NCBI GenBank assembly: GCA_016928355.1
Contig: JAFGKW010000001.1
Span: 1 to 37,936 of the forward strand
Origin: Methanomicrobiaceae archaeon
Lineage (GTDB): Archaea > Halobacteriota > Methanomicrobia > Methanomicrobiales > Methanomicrobiaceae
Direction of reading: 5' to 3'
Length of the DNA stretch: 37,936 bases
Below the pieces are notes generated by a model. It searched no databases. It saw nothing but the letters and a program-made list of their open reading frames with translations, and was not told the origin of the DNA. Position numbers and translations under genes: made by a program. Below are positions 1 to 7,597 of the stretch, piece after piece (within the stretch, counting starts at the first letter, position 1; every line of letters begins with the position of its first letter).

Positions 1-926
1 TGGCATCCGGCGTAGATTGCGCCGTTGTCGAACTGGATTGCAAAGGCCCCGTCCGAATGTGCCGGGGAGAACGGGCAGTCCGAGAGCACAAAGAGGGTTC
101 CGCCCTGCCAGGGCCTTTCACTTGCAACAGATATGCCGTGTTCGGAAAGCCAGTGCGAGAGGTCGATTGTTTTCTCTCCTTTCTTCGCCGCAGGTTTTGG
201 TTCGTCTTTGGGGAGGAGGGTCGCGAGTCTCTGGAGAGTCCCGGCTTCGACCGTCTCCCTTTCCTCCGGGGCCTCGATTATCCCCGACATCCGGTGCGGC
301 CGTTCGGGTGTGTCATCTCCCTTCTTAGACATCGTCCCGTAGAGTTTCCAGATGCGGGCCGCGTTGTAGTTCGCCGTATCGACGGTGACGATGTCGTCCG
401 AAAAGAGGGCATCGAGCGTGGAGAGACAGTCGCGGATGAGGTCCGTTGATTCATCATCGTTCGGAAGGTCGATGGGATATAGAAGGTGGGCTCCGTTGCC
501 TGAGTCGGCGAGGACCGGCCGGGGGAATCCGATAGTCAGGAGGAACCCGGCAATTCGCTTCGCTTTCTCTATGGCTGCATCATGCTCTTCATCGGTCGAA
601 GAAACCCCACTTGGCCGGGCCGGGTCAAGGTCGATAGGCAGCCATCTCCGGCGGATGATATCCGCGTCCGCTGTTGTCGCATCCTTCCGGCCGAGCTTCA
701 TCTTCACACGGTTGGCCCTCCGGGAGAGAAGGGCCGGGTTGACTTCGTTGAGAGTTACATATACCCCGTGGACGTCGGATAGACGGCTTATATGTCCGGC
801 CTTCTCCGCGAGTTCGGCAAAGTCGTCGAAGTACCCGCTGTGGGTGTTGTAATCGGAAAGTGCCCTGAGCTCGACAACCGCGGTTTCGGGGAAAAGGAGG
901 GATAAGGCCCTCCTGATTTCGGTCAT
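1..926 (-). CDS. Primase-polymerase-like replication protein, 3' end outside the window
   Basis: The reading frame is open from an ATG at 926 to the window edge (308 codons seen), so the C-terminus is missing. The N-terminal part resembles the archaeo-eukaryotic primase (AEP/Prim-Pol) domains of mobile-element primase-helicases. Visible motifs are WLPIDLDP with the acidic pair D99/D101, DSGNGAHLLY with H147, a later aspartate in VTVDT (D183), and RIWKLYGT with K194. In the family these bind metal and nucleotide. Residues 284-308 begin a Cys/His-containing segment (CPF, then H, then C at the edge) that would be the zinc-binding link before a helicase domain. The start overlaps the upstream stop by 4 bp (ATGA), so it is the third gene of an operon. 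The GC content is clearly higher than that of the DNA to the right, which suggests transfer. The family assignment is from motif memory, and the helicase half is not seen. Confidence 0.75.
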   Translation of the reverse strand, partial: MTEIRRALSLLFPETAVVELRALSDYNTHSGYFDDFAELAEKAGHISRLSDVHGVYVTLNEVNPALLSRRANRVKMKLGRKDATTADADIIRRRWLPIDLDPARPSGVSSTDEEHDAAIEKAKRIAGFLLTIGFPRPVLADSGNGAHLLYPIDLPNDDESTDLIRDCLSTLDALFSDDIVTVDTANYNAARIWKLYGTMSKKGDDTPERPHRMSGIIEAPEERETVEAGTLQRLATLLPKDEPKPAAKKGEKTIDLSHWLSEHGISVASERPWQGGTLFVLSDCPFSPAHSDGAFAIQFDNGAIYAGC

Positions 927-1279
927 CTCTGCCCCTCCGGGGAATCAGGCTCCAGGGGGAAGAGCGGGGCGGATACAGCCTCTCCTCTTGCGACTCTCTG
1001 GAGGGATATGAACGGGAGGATAAAGTGGCCCTTTGTGGTGAAGAACTTGACAGCCTTTCCGCCGGGGCCTATTGCCGAATGGCCCTCGATTGAGACACAA
1101 CTCTCACTGATTCCTCCCGTTCCCGTTCTGCACACCGATTTCGAGATAGGGACAACACGGCCATTGAAGATCAGGCTTTTTACATCCTCTTTTGTAATGA
1201 AAAACCGCGTCCCCCCGGCTTCGATCCTCAGCGAGTCGTCGCCGCAGATGGTGATCGTTCCCGGCTCAGTAATCGTCAT
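923..1279 (-). CDS. Hypothetical protein of a mobile-element operon
   Basis: An open frame of 118 residues whose stop overlaps the primase-like gene start by 4 bp and whose start overlaps the upstream gene by 14 bp. This tight coupling is the main evidence that it is real. The sequence is soluble, with no transmembrane segment or signal peptide. The first half has alternating hydrophobic residues (TITICGDDSLRIEAGGTRFFI) suggesting a beta-rich fold, and there are two isolated cysteines (C50, C61) without a metal-site pattern. I do not recognise the family. Its position between an unknown gene and a primase suggests a replication or regulatory accessory protein of an integrated element, which is inference only. 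Confidence 0.55.
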   Translation of the reverse strand: MTITEPGTITICGDDSLRIEAGGTRFFITKEDVKSLIFNGRVVPISKSVCRTGTGGISESCVSIEGHSAIGPGGKAVKFFTTKGHFILPFISLQRVARGEAVSAPLFPLEPDSPEGQR

Positions 1280-1589
1280 TCTTCACCCCTCTTGCGGCCG
1301 AGATTACGGTGATGTTGTAGTTGTGACCGCGGGTTCTCTTTACCCGGATCTCCAGGACGGCCTCGCCGGTTTCATGAATCTCCTTTGAAAGGGCCTGGGG
1401 GATCAGGAAGAGCGGGACCGGCCCTGCCGCTTTGCTTATCTGCCTGCAGGTAGAATCTCTGGTGGCAGTTTCCGTACAATATGTGTTGGCGCACGGTATC
1501 GTCCGGGGGCTGCCGTCTTTGTTCTCCAAAAACCGGCACTCCCGTCCTTCGTTCTTCTCTTCGTTCTTCTGTTCATTGATTTCTGTCAT
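1266..1589 (-). CDS. Hypothetical protein, first gene of the primase operon
   Basis: A 107-residue frame that begins with a charged Glu/Asn/Lys-rich tail (about residues 1-15). A segment with several cysteines (C18, C33, C38, C48) follows, and the C-terminal half carries a predicted beta-strand run (EAVLEIRVKRTRGHNYNITVISA). The start ATG at 1589 has AGGA about 7 bp upstream. It overlaps the next gene by 14 bp in another frame, which fits a co-transcribed three-gene unit ending in the primase-like gene. The cysteines could bind metal, but no known zinc motif is clear. I do not recognise a family. It may be a small DNA-binding or accessory protein of the element. Confidence 0.5.
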   Translation of the reverse strand: MTEINEQKNEEKNEGRECRFLENKDGSPRTIPCANTYCTETATRDSTCRQISKAAGPVPLFLIPQALSKEIHETGEAVLEIRVKRTRGHNYNITVISAARGVKNDDY

Positions 1590-1599
1590 GTTTTTTTCC

Positions 1600-1645
1600 T
1601 GTGCCTATTGGCACAAAAGAAAGATTGGGACGAGGGGGTTATAAG
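1600..1645 (-). promoter_or_regulatory. Promoter and palindromic operator candidate of the primase operon
   Basis: Reading the minus strand, a TATA-like TTATAA lies at 1644-1639, about 50 bp before the ATG at 1589. A perfect palindrome TGTGCC-TATT-GGCACA lies at 1600-1615, about 25-40 bp downstream of the TATA element, where an archaeal transcript would start, and just upstream of the ribosome-binding AGGA. A repressor bound here would block initiation, and in RNA it would form a 5' hairpin. The palindrome is seen directly; the role is inferred. Confidence 0.45.
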
Positions 1646-1759
1646 GCTGAAGAGTGCGTGGTGAATGCAAAGAAGAGGTTCTGAAAGTTTTGTAAAAATG
1701 AACCAATGTGATATATTTTAAATAGGAATGATCAAATAATATGCATAAGGTAGTGTTCA

Positions 1760-1918
1760 ATGAGCAGAGTAATTGATAAATCCCAATACACTATATGCCG
1801 GGAAAAAACAACGGCTACAATAAGGTCTAGCGAAGGCCTAAATCAGTTTGAAAAAGAAGCTCTAGAGAATACTTTAAAAAGACACAAAATTTCATTTAGA
1901 GAGTTAGGAAAACATTAA
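1760..1918 (+). CDS. Small hypothetical protein (52 aa)
   Basis: A short frame starting MSRVIDKSQYTICREK and ending in a basic helix-like tail (ALENTLKRHKISFRELGKH). A TATA-like AT-rich element (about 1711-1724) lies 36-49 bp upstream, and a weak AGGTAG lies before the ATG. It is convergent with the Doc/Fic-like gene and their stops overlap by 4 bp. The composition is charged and soluble. I recognise no family. It could be a small DNA-binding or antitoxin-like protein given the neighbouring toxin-like gene, but the opposite orientation argues against a classical antitoxin-toxin operon. Being so short, it could also be a chance frame. Confidence 0.4.
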   Translation: MSRVIDKSQYTICREKTTATIRSSEGLNQFEKEALENTLKRHKISFRELGKH

Positions 1919-2325
1919 CCTTTTTTTATCACATCTACATTTCTTAAGAGCCATTTTTCTACATCATTTACCTTATATTCGTATTCTCCTTTTTGTACAT
2001 TAAAAGAAGCAATTTTTATTGTAAATTCTTCAATTTCTTTCTCAGATGCAGAAATGTAAAATCCGATCACTGCCAAGACGTTTTCTGCAACAGCAATCGC
2101 TGTTCTTTTATTCCATTGAAAAAAAGGATGCTCTGTAGCAATTTTATAGTATAGCCAACTGGCATGTTCAAAAATATTCTCTTTCCAATTGTAATCACTT
2201 ACAATATAATCTAAAGTTCCCTGATCCCTAACACTCCCCGCCATGCCCTCATCTTCAGGGAGATCACTTTCTAAAATAATTTTTGATTGAATAGCTATTA
2301 ATTTTTCAGCAGTTGGTTCTATCAT
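1915..2325 (-). CDS. Doc/Fic-family protein (death-on-curing-like toxin)
   Basis: A protein of 136 residues, the usual size of Doc toxins. The central motif HPFFQWNKRTA (H66 to A76) matches the Doc-type Fic loop HxFxxxNKRT. In Fic enzymes the His is the catalytic base and the Asn/Lys/Arg residues bind the nucleotide phosphates. Known Fic proteins add AMP, and Doc adds phosphate, to target proteins such as EF-Tu. The start of the domain (EHASWLYYKIA) looks like the helix that normally precedes the loop. The ATG overlaps the stop of a 57-residue gene by 4 bp (ATGA), so the small gene is the natural candidate antitoxin. Neither the target nor the chemistry can be told from sequence. The gene appears intact. 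Confidence 0.75.
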   Translation of the reverse strand: MIEPTAEKLIAIQSKIILESDLPEDEGMAGSVRDQGTLDYIVSDYNWKENIFEHASWLYYKIATEHPFFQWNKRTAIAVAENVLAVIGFYISASEKEIEEFTIKIASFNVQKGEYEYKVNDVEKWLLRNVDVIKKG

Positions 2326-2495
2326 AAGGACTCAATATTTTGATTCCTAATCCAATAATCCAATAAAGGGTCCCTCTCTTCACGGTTTAAATCCCATTTT
2401 TCAAGGGATTTAAATTCAATATCCTGAATTTCCCAATTAAAATTATGACAATTATCCTTATCGTTATATATTTCCTTATTTAATTGCTCCAACAT
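2322..2495 (-). CDS. Small acidic protein upstream of the Doc/Fic gene, candidate antitoxin
   Basis: A 57-residue frame (MLEQLNKEIYNDKDNCHNF and onward, ending RNQNIESL). It overlaps the upstream protease gene by 20 bp and the downstream Doc/Fic start by 4 bp, so it is probably translationally coupled to both. It is acidic and Trp/Asn-rich (three tryptophans, W21, W34, W48) and lacks an obvious DNA-binding motif. The inhibitory Fic motif (S/T)xxxE(G/N) is not visible in it. Small genes just upstream of doc are normally antitoxins, so that is the inferred role. It does not resemble Phd as I know it, so it may be a different antitoxin type or a linker protein to the protease. Confidence 0.55.
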   Translation of the reverse strand: MLEQLNKEIYNDKDNCHNFNWEIQDIEFKSLEKWDLNREERDPLLDYWIRNQNIESL

Positions 2496-3462
2496 CTTTT
2501 CCTTCCTCCTTTACTTTCTTAGACCTTCTGGTCTGACTTTTTATTTCTTTTCCAGTCTCTAATTCTTCAGAAGAAATCTCACGTTTATTCTCTAAAAATT
2601 CATTTGATTTATTAACCCAATATCTTATAATATGTTTATCAGCACTTTGTAAAAGATATTTCCCAAGAGACATCCGATAGGTCTCCCAAAGCTCTTGATA
2701 TTTAGTATATTCAACTGCTTTTAAACCAATTTTCTGAGCTTCGTCAAGAGTGATTACATCGCCATGAGTACTGTAACCTCTTACAATCTTTGTTGAATTT
2801 TTTTCAATTTCTTCATCAGTATAACCAGATTCTTGTAAGATTTCTGATACATATTTTTGCATAACATCGAGGACAGTAATTGCGTGATCGAGAGATTCAG
2901 CATCAAACTTATCGGCTAAAACTTTATAGGTATAAGGGGCATCCTGAATCGATATATTATGAAAGAAGTTTGTTACGTTCTCAAATCCTCTTATCACTGA
3001 AAGAGCAGAAACTCCATCCATTTGAGGGTCAAGGGGAGAGAGTTGACTCATCATTCCCATTACAATTTCATTTCCTGTTAAAGATACTAAGGTACCACCA
3101 CTCGCTGCGATATGAGGGACAAAAACAACAATATTTTCAAAACTTTTGCTTTAAGCTCTTGCAACTTTATATGAAGATGTTACGAGCCCCCCAGGACTAT
3201 TTAATAATAGATATAGTGTCTTACAATTCGTGCCACATTCCATTATTTGTTCTATGGCTGTTTCAACACCAAATTCTTCAGAAATTCCAATACTGGCCAT
3301 AACTTCTTTAGATGGACTAATTTTTACTCCCACATATGGTGCAATAATTGAAAGAAAAACATCTCCCGGAATTGAATTCTCACAAAAAGCTTTGGTAATT
3401 TCCGGGTCTTTTTCTTCAGATACATCGAGGACCTTAAGCATAGGATGTTTGTATTTCCCCAT
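2476..3462 (-). pseudogene. Serine-dehydrogenase-type protease (ClpP/crotonase fold) with one in-frame UAA
   Basis: Reading the minus strand, one frame runs from the ATG at 3462 to the stop at 2476 (328 codons) and is interrupted only by TAA at 3153-3151. Residues before it (LYLLLNSPGGLVTSSYKVARA) and after it (FENIVVFVPHIAASGGTLVSL, then GNEIVMGMMSQLSPLDPQ) match the SDH proteinase family (PF01972, SppA/ClpP-like). The serine of AASGG, codon at 3102-3100, is the expected nucleophile. It lies after the stop but before the next ATG at 3060, so neither fragment alone would be an active enzyme. The C-terminus is Lys/Glu-rich. It heads an overlapping run with a 57-aa protein and a Doc/Fic gene. 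It may be a recent pseudogene, a sequencing error, or a readthrough case. Confidence 0.7.
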
Positions 3463-3493
3463 AGTTCTAAGTTAATTTACTGATTAAAAAAAA

Positions 3494-3504
3494 ATTTAAA
3501 TATA
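3494..3504 (-). promoter_or_regulatory. TATA box candidate for the protease/Doc operon
   Basis: On the minus strand the sequence TATATTTAAAT lies about 32-42 bp before the ATG at 3462, giving a short leader of roughly 10 bases. The surrounding 3478-3676 is AT-rich with no convincing gene. Confidence 0.4.
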
Positions 3505-3676
3505 ACTCAATATTTCATCTAACAATAATCATAGCTAATAAAGTCATAATTTACTAAATAACATAAAAATAACTGTGAAAATAAAATTTGAAATCAATTA
3601 GAAAGAATTGCTTCCTTCATCAAATCCCCCTTAATTATCTCATAGAAGATTTCATACTCATCACTGTTTTGGGCCT

Positions 3677-3925
3677 CTAAATTGTATTTTCTATCTCCAT
3701 AGCAGCATCTTCGGTAAGTGCCATAAAGCAAGTTGCACAGAACAATCTACCACTCTGATTCATGGTTTTACACCAGGAGGAAAGAACAGGTTCAAGGGCA
3801 TTGTCTGCCGGGTCAGGATCATCTTCGATTAGGCCCGCGTTTTCGAAAAGTTTTTGATCAACCTCCGCACCTGAAAGATGGATATAGACTTCAGGCATTG
3901 AACTGTTCTTCTCCCAACCTGCCAT
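3677..3925 (-). pseudogene. C-terminal remnant of a tyrosine recombinase/integrase
   Basis: The 82-residue frame begins MAGWEKNSSMPEVYIHLSG. This matches the region of archaeal XerC/D-like integrases that contains the catalytic tyrosine (Y14 here), and it continues into a C-terminal zinc-ribbon tail with one surviving CATC pair. The usual first CxxC is degraded (only W-C remains at 51-52) and the second pair is followed by F where Gly is usual. The catalytic core with the Arg and His residues is absent, and the frame is closed by a TAA two codons before the ATG. It is therefore a decayed fragment. It supports the view that 1-4100 is an old integrated element. A free-standing small protein is possible but unlikely. 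Confidence 0.65.
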
Positions 3926-4053
3926 AATCCATTAAATCACTTAATTTTGCAAAGTATCTTTATCTTCTATCACTTGATCTTCAGGGAATGAGATTGTTAT
4001 TATCCGGCATTATATTTCCATAAATGATTAAAACATTTAGATTATAATAAAAA

Positions 4054-4170
4054 TTATGAGTCTTTTTTTAATAGCACAAAATCAAAAAAAACCTTATCAA
4101 GCGTCTTCCGGCTTTCGACATTAAGACCGGTAAAAACAGACATCACTTTTCGATAATTATCCCTGATCAT
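4054..4170 (-). pseudogene. Short 38-codon fragment resembling the end of a larger protein
   Basis: A minus-strand frame MIRDNYRKVMSVFTGLNVES and onward, ending FDFVLLKKDS before TAA, in otherwise AT-rich DNA. It has a protein-like composition, but an in-frame TAA lies just upstream of the ATG, so it is more likely the tail of a decayed gene than a complete one. No family is recognised. The remainder of 3926-4053 shows nothing I can support. Confidence 0.25.
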
Positions 4171-4198
4171 GGATTAAAAAACCCGAAAAACACCATGT

Positions 4199-4267
4199 AC
4201 AATGCAGTAGTATATCTACTAGCTCAGCTTATTACTATATAACAGATTCTTCTGTTGGAAAATAAAA
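4199..4267 (+). promoter_or_regulatory. Promoter and conserved leader of zinc protein copy 1
   Basis: TATATCT at 4211-4217 and a second TATA-like element at 4236-4242 precede the palindrome-like CAGATTCTTCTG at 4243-4254, which ends 13 bp before the ATG. The same order (ACAATGCA, TATATAT, CAGATTCATCTG, 13 bp, ATG) is present before the second copy near 9832, with element spacing equal to within one base. The conserved palindrome may be an operator or an RNA hairpin at the 5' end of the message. Confidence 0.55.
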
Positions 4268-4447
4268 ATGAATGATAGAAATTATGGTGGCCAGCGCAGA
4301 AGCTTTGGTCCCCGCGAACCAAGAGAAATGCACCAGACAGTATGTGCAGATTGCGGAAAAGAATGTGAAGTTCCATTTGTACCTACAGAAGGAAGACCGG
4401 TATATTGCAGGGACTGCCTGCCTAAATACAGAAAACCCAGATTCTAA
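4268..4447 (+). CDS. Small CxxC-x17-CxxC zinc-ribbon protein, copy 1
   Basis: A 59-residue protein with a basic, Arg/Gly-rich N-terminus (MNDRNYGGQRRSFGPREPRE). It then has CADC (C26, C29), seventeen residues, and CRDC (C47, C50), ending in a basic tail LPKYRKPRF. This is the CxxC-x17-CxxC domain pattern, which should bind one zinc ion. An Arg-rich tail plus a zinc ribbon suggests nucleic-acid binding, but the function is not established. Copy 2 at 9832-9656 differs at only about a dozen positions and keeps all cysteines. The correct frame was chosen over an overlapping longer one because of the cysteine pattern, the paralog and the conserved leader. An extra cysteine (C33) lies inside the domain in both copies. 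Confidence 0.85.
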   Translation: MNDRNYGGQRRSFGPREPREMHQTVCADCGKECEVPFVPTEGRPVYCRDCLPKYRKPRF

Positions 4448-4765
4448 TTTTTTTTCTTTTCAGGCTTCGGCCGATTATTAAATTGACGTTTTATTTATTC
4501 AGATGTTAGACCGGCAGGAAAAAGCTGAATGGGTCGTCAGGCACGTGGACATTAACGAAAATAAGCGGCACCAGTCGCCCATCGGTCTTAAATTAATCCC
4601 AAAGGCGTTCGGTTAAGGACGAAGGATGCCGATTGCCGTGAAATATCATAGTGACTAAAAGAATGAATGCAATCAAAACGTCAACTCACAACAATACCTA
4701 TGATTATAATGCACTGTAACATATACACAGACCTGTATGCCTGCACGGCCGGTGAGTGAGCTCCA
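4448..4765. other. Intergenic region with one doubtful 37-codon frame
   Basis: This 318 bp stretch separates the zinc protein from the HExxH membrane protein. A plus-strand frame at 4503-4616 (MLDRQEKAEWVVRHVDINEN and onward) would give 37 residues of plausible composition, but no ribosome site or homolog is recognised. A GGTGAG lies at 4751-4756, about 10 bp before the next gene, and is its likely ribosome-binding site. I see no RNA gene. Confidence 0.3.
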
Positions 4766-5740
4766 ATGCGTTATTTAACAGAACGAAATTCAGTAATATG
4801 CGGCTTATTTTCAGTTCTGCTCTTTGCCGGTTATTTTGCTTCCATTACATTCGGGGAATCAGTCTGGCTAAACCTCATTCTCATTACGGGCATAGCGGGA
4901 CTGGTCTTTGGTGCCCTCATTACCCGGAATGTAAGGGTTTCCGGTCTCCCGTCATGGCGAACAAACTCCTTCCACTTTTCTCTGCTAATGTGGAGTTTTT
5001 ATTTTCTGGCACAGTACATTTCCGTCTTCTTTCACGAATATTCCCACTCCACTATGGCCTATCTTCTGGGAGTCATCAATTATAATCCACTGTATATCAA
5101 TTACGGTCATGGCTGGACCCTCTCAGGACTCTCTGAATTTGACGACAAGACAGTCTATATAGCCGCGATAGAACAGGGACATGGGATGTATGTCGCACTT
5201 ATCGCCATCGCAGGGCCCATGATGAACGTGGCCCTCGCTGTCATCTCCCTGGCCCTCCTCACAAGGGAGCGTGTGAGAAGCTCGCTCCTCCTTTTTTCCT
5301 TCTTATTCTGGCTCGCCCTCCATAATGTAAGCCAGGTCTGGAGCTATATCCCCCAAAGGTCTGTGTGGTATAACGGAGGAGATTTCTACTGGGTTGCCGA
5401 AGGGTCAGGTCTCAATCCCTGGATAACAACCGTATCAGGATTGATCTTTATTATCACAGGGTTCATTCTGGTTTACATTTACCTGTTTCCTGCACTTCTG
5501 GCCAGTCTCAGGCCTGCTGTTTTGGGTCTCACCGGTCTCTTTGCCCTTGGCTGGTTTACAACTTTCATCCATTACGGACTGACTCCCCTTGCGTTTACCC
5601 TGGACTCAATGAACAGCCCCAGAGTCTGGTTCGGTATCCTTGACATCGCTCTTGGGATCATCTTCGCCGGGCTCTTCATCCGGGAACTAAAAAGAAAATA
5701 TGCTGAAGAACCCTGGTTAAAACTACGGGAAGATAATTGA
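4766..5740 (+). CDS. Integral membrane HExxH protein, M50-like, paralog A
   Basis: A 324-residue protein with about eight hydrophobic segments. HEYSH (H90, E91, H94) inside a membrane segment is the HExxH zinc site of membrane metallopeptidases. AGPMMN at 150-155 resembles the AGPxxN element of the site-2-protease (M50) family, and the D207 region (GGDFYWVAEGSGLNPW) could supply the third ligand. M50 enzymes cut substrates within the membrane. It has a second paralog at 7597-6800, sharing HE(Y/F)(S/T)HS, AYLLGV and the G-GL-PW region. The start has GGTGAG upstream. The next gene, MscS, follows in the same direction after 133 bp. Protease activity is inferred, and no PDZ or substrate-recognition domain is visible. 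Confidence 0.65.
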   Translation: MRYLTERNSVICGLFSVLLFAGYFASITFGESVWLNLILITGIAGLVFGALITRNVRVSGLPSWRTNSFHFSLLMWSFYFLAQYISVFFHEYSHSTMAYLLGVINYNPLYINYGHGWTLSGLSEFDDKTVYIAAIEQGHGMYVALIAIAGPMMNVALAVISLALLTRERVRSSLLLFSFLFWLALHNVSQVWSYIPQRSVWYNGGDFYWVAEGSGLNPWITTVSGLIFIITGFILVYIYLFPALLASLRPAVLGLTGLFALGWFTTFIHYGLTPLAFTLDSMNSPRVWFGILDIALGIIFAGLFIRELKRKYAEEPWLKLREDN

Positions 5741-5873
5741 AGGTGAACCCCGGGGACTTAGTTGGCTGATTTCCCTGTTTTTTTGGGATTTTTATGACTT
5801 ATAATTGCAATGGGATTTCACCTGCAAAAAATAACTGTTTTGATATATCCTGAGGTGAAACCTTTTAAGCCTT

Positions 5874-6776
5874 ATGCGATCACCTGTCCTGCCATTCTCA
5901 TATTTTATCATTGTTGTCCTGATCTTTGTCAGTGTCATTGCAATCGATCTGGTAACATCCGCCACCGTCAGTCTGTTTACTCCGCTCCTCGATACACTTG
6001 GCATTATCCTGATTATCCTTGCAGCATATACCATAGGAGTTGCAGTTCTCGTCCGCAGGATTACCAACGAATCATCCCGGTTTACCGCCATCAGGATCTT
6101 CATGACCATCCTGCTTGGAATCGGGGCGTTCCTTGCACTGACCGCCTGGATCGACGACCCCAAAGAGATTGTCCTGATGCTGGGGGTCATTATCGGGGCT
6201 GTCTTCATCGCTCTCCGTGACTTTATCCAGAATATGATTGGAAGCCTGATGGTTCTGATAACCGGGATCTTCAGGATCGGTGACAAGGTCCAGGTCCGGG
6301 GAGTGTACGGGCTTGTCATGGATATCGGGATCTTCAGGTCCTCCCTGATGCAGCTCGACCCGGAGGCCGGCGATCATCCGACAGGTGAGATCGTCACAAT
6401 CCCAAACGGCATCATATTCAGGGAGAACGTGACCAATACCACCCGCCATCTTTCGGTTGTGACCGATGAAATCCGGATCACCCTGCCCTTTTCTGCTGAT
6501 CTTGAAAAAGCCCGGGAAGTGCTTGTCAGCGCCATAAGAAATCATACAATGGGGGCAGAAACTCTTGCAGCTGAGGAGATCAGCAGGCTTTCAGACAAAA
6601 AAAACCTGCAATCTTTTGAAGTAAAACCGATCGTAAACATGCAGCTGAGCGATCACGGGATTGTCTTCATCCTGAAATATTTTACAGCAGCAAAAGACCG
6701 TTCAGAGATTAAGACTGCAATAATCCGGGATGTTTCAGCAAGGCTCCCGGAGATCAGGGACACCGGGGATAGCTAA
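5874..6776 (+). CDS. Small-conductance mechanosensitive channel, MscS family
   Basis: A 300-residue protein with three or more N-terminal membrane segments (about residues 8-28, 40-60, 75-92). A pore-like helix and the characteristic MscS core follow: IALRDFIQNMIGSLMVLITG, then RIGDKVQVRGVYGLVMDIGIFRSSLMQ, then GEIVTIPNG. The cytoplasmic alpha/beta domain runs from about 190 to the end. MscS channels open under membrane tension and release solutes on osmotic downshock, which fits an organism that also makes acetyl-beta-lysine. A TATA-like GATATATCC and GAGGTG (about 5852) precede the ATG, though the ribosome site is rather far away (16 bp). It sits between two inward-facing HExxH paralogs. 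A functional link is possible but unproven. Confidence 0.88.
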   Translation: MRSPVLPFSYFIIVVLIFVSVIAIDLVTSATVSLFTPLLDTLGIILIILAAYTIGVAVLVRRITNESSRFTAIRIFMTILLGIGAFLALTAWIDDPKEIVLMLGVIIGAVFIALRDFIQNMIGSLMVLITGIFRIGDKVQVRGVYGLVMDIGIFRSSLMQLDPEAGDHPTGEIVTIPNGIIFRENVTNTTRHLSVVTDEIRITLPFSADLEKAREVLVSAIRNHTMGAETLAAEEISRLSDKKNLQSFEVKPIVNMQLSDHGIVFILKYFTAAKDRSEIKTAIIRDVSARLPEIRDTGDS

Positions 6777-6799
6777 TAACCCTTTCCGGAAAGATAAAA

Positions 6800-7597
6800 T
6801 CAGGGACCCGGGTCCCCTGTTTTCATCTTCGCACTCACACTCTTTTCAGCTTCAATGACCCGGGGCATATCCGGCCTGCAGAACCAGAGAGCCAGCCCGA
6901 ATGCCGCAAATCCTATCAGCCCCATCATCCACTGCGGGTCGGGGTAAATGTATAAAACAACCCTGAGACCGCTCCCCCATATGAAGACGGTGAATGCTGT
7001 GAAGCAGAGGATCATGTATTTTATGATACGCGACCCTTCGGCGATGAGGACGTACATTCCGGGCATCGCACGCACAAGCAGGAAATATATGAATATGAGA
7101 ACCAGGATCGTTCCGGGGAAGAAGAGCAGCCACGGGTCGAGCCCAAACCCGTGGTTGAAGTTCCCGGTATCGCCGTGGGACGCAAACGCCCTCATCGGCA
7201 TATAGGCGAACAGTTCCATCAGGTTGACGACGATGAACCAGAATACAAGATGGTAACCCCATTTGTGCTTAAGCAATACTCCGGAGATAAGGAGATACAG
7301 GCCGCAGCTTATGATAATCGCGTGAACCACGAGTGGCATTATACCGGTTATCGCCCCATCGACACCATAGCCCGTGGCCCACAACCGGGAATACTGGACG
7401 CCTTCGTCCCAGCATGTCATGGTGAAGAAGTTCCCCCAGACAATGCTGAAGGGCCCGGGCATAACGCCCAGGAGATAAGCGGTAATGCTGTGAGTGAACT
7501 CATGGATGAGAATGACAATTGCCTGAAAGAAAAAAAATGTCGCCACCATGACAACCATGTAGATAACGGCGCATTTGATCTCCGAATTAATTTGCAT
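6800..7597 (-). CDS. Integral membrane HExxH protein, M50-like, paralog B
   Basis: A 265-residue protein with six or seven hydrophobic segments. HEFTH (H32, E33, H36) is the metallopeptidase-type zinc motif in the first membrane helix region, followed by S-x-x-AYLLGV as in paralog A (4766-5740). The region around HGDTGNFNHGFGLDPW (D143) corresponds to the GGD region of paralog A, with G-GL-PW conserved. It lacks the N-terminal extra segments and the clear AGPxxN of paralog A, so it is the more divergent copy. It faces MscS from the other side. The C-terminus is a short charged tail. Predicted role: intramembrane or membrane-associated protease, or an inactive relative. The substrate is unknown. 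Confidence 0.62.
   Translation of the reverse strand: MQINSEIKCAVIYMVVMVATFFFFQAIVILIHEFTHSITAYLLGVMPGPFSIVWGNFFTMTCWDEGVQYSRLWATGYGVDGAITGIMPLVVHAIIISCGLYLLISGVLLKHKWGYHLVFWFIVVNLMELFAYMPMRAFASHGDTGNFNHGFGLDPWLLFFPGTILVLIFIYFLLVRAMPGMYVLIAEGSRIIKYMILCFTAFTVFIWGSGLRVVLYIYPDPQWMMGLIGFAAFGLALWFCRPDMPRVIEAEKSVSAKMKTGDPGP

Noticed and set aside
17-852. Several plus-strand open frames over the left end
   Set aside because: The minus strand carries a continuous frame with primase-polymerase motifs and operon overlaps; the plus frames are Arg/Pro/Ser-rich shadows.
3151-3153. The in-frame stop as a recoded pyrrolysine codon
   Set aside because: Pyrrolysine uses UAG; this codon is UAA.
4272-4481. 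A 69-codon plus-strand frame, and a similar 60-codon minus-strand frame at 9646-9828
   Set aside because: Their similarity to each other comes from the overlapping zinc-ribbon genes in another frame, which have the cysteine pattern and proper starts.
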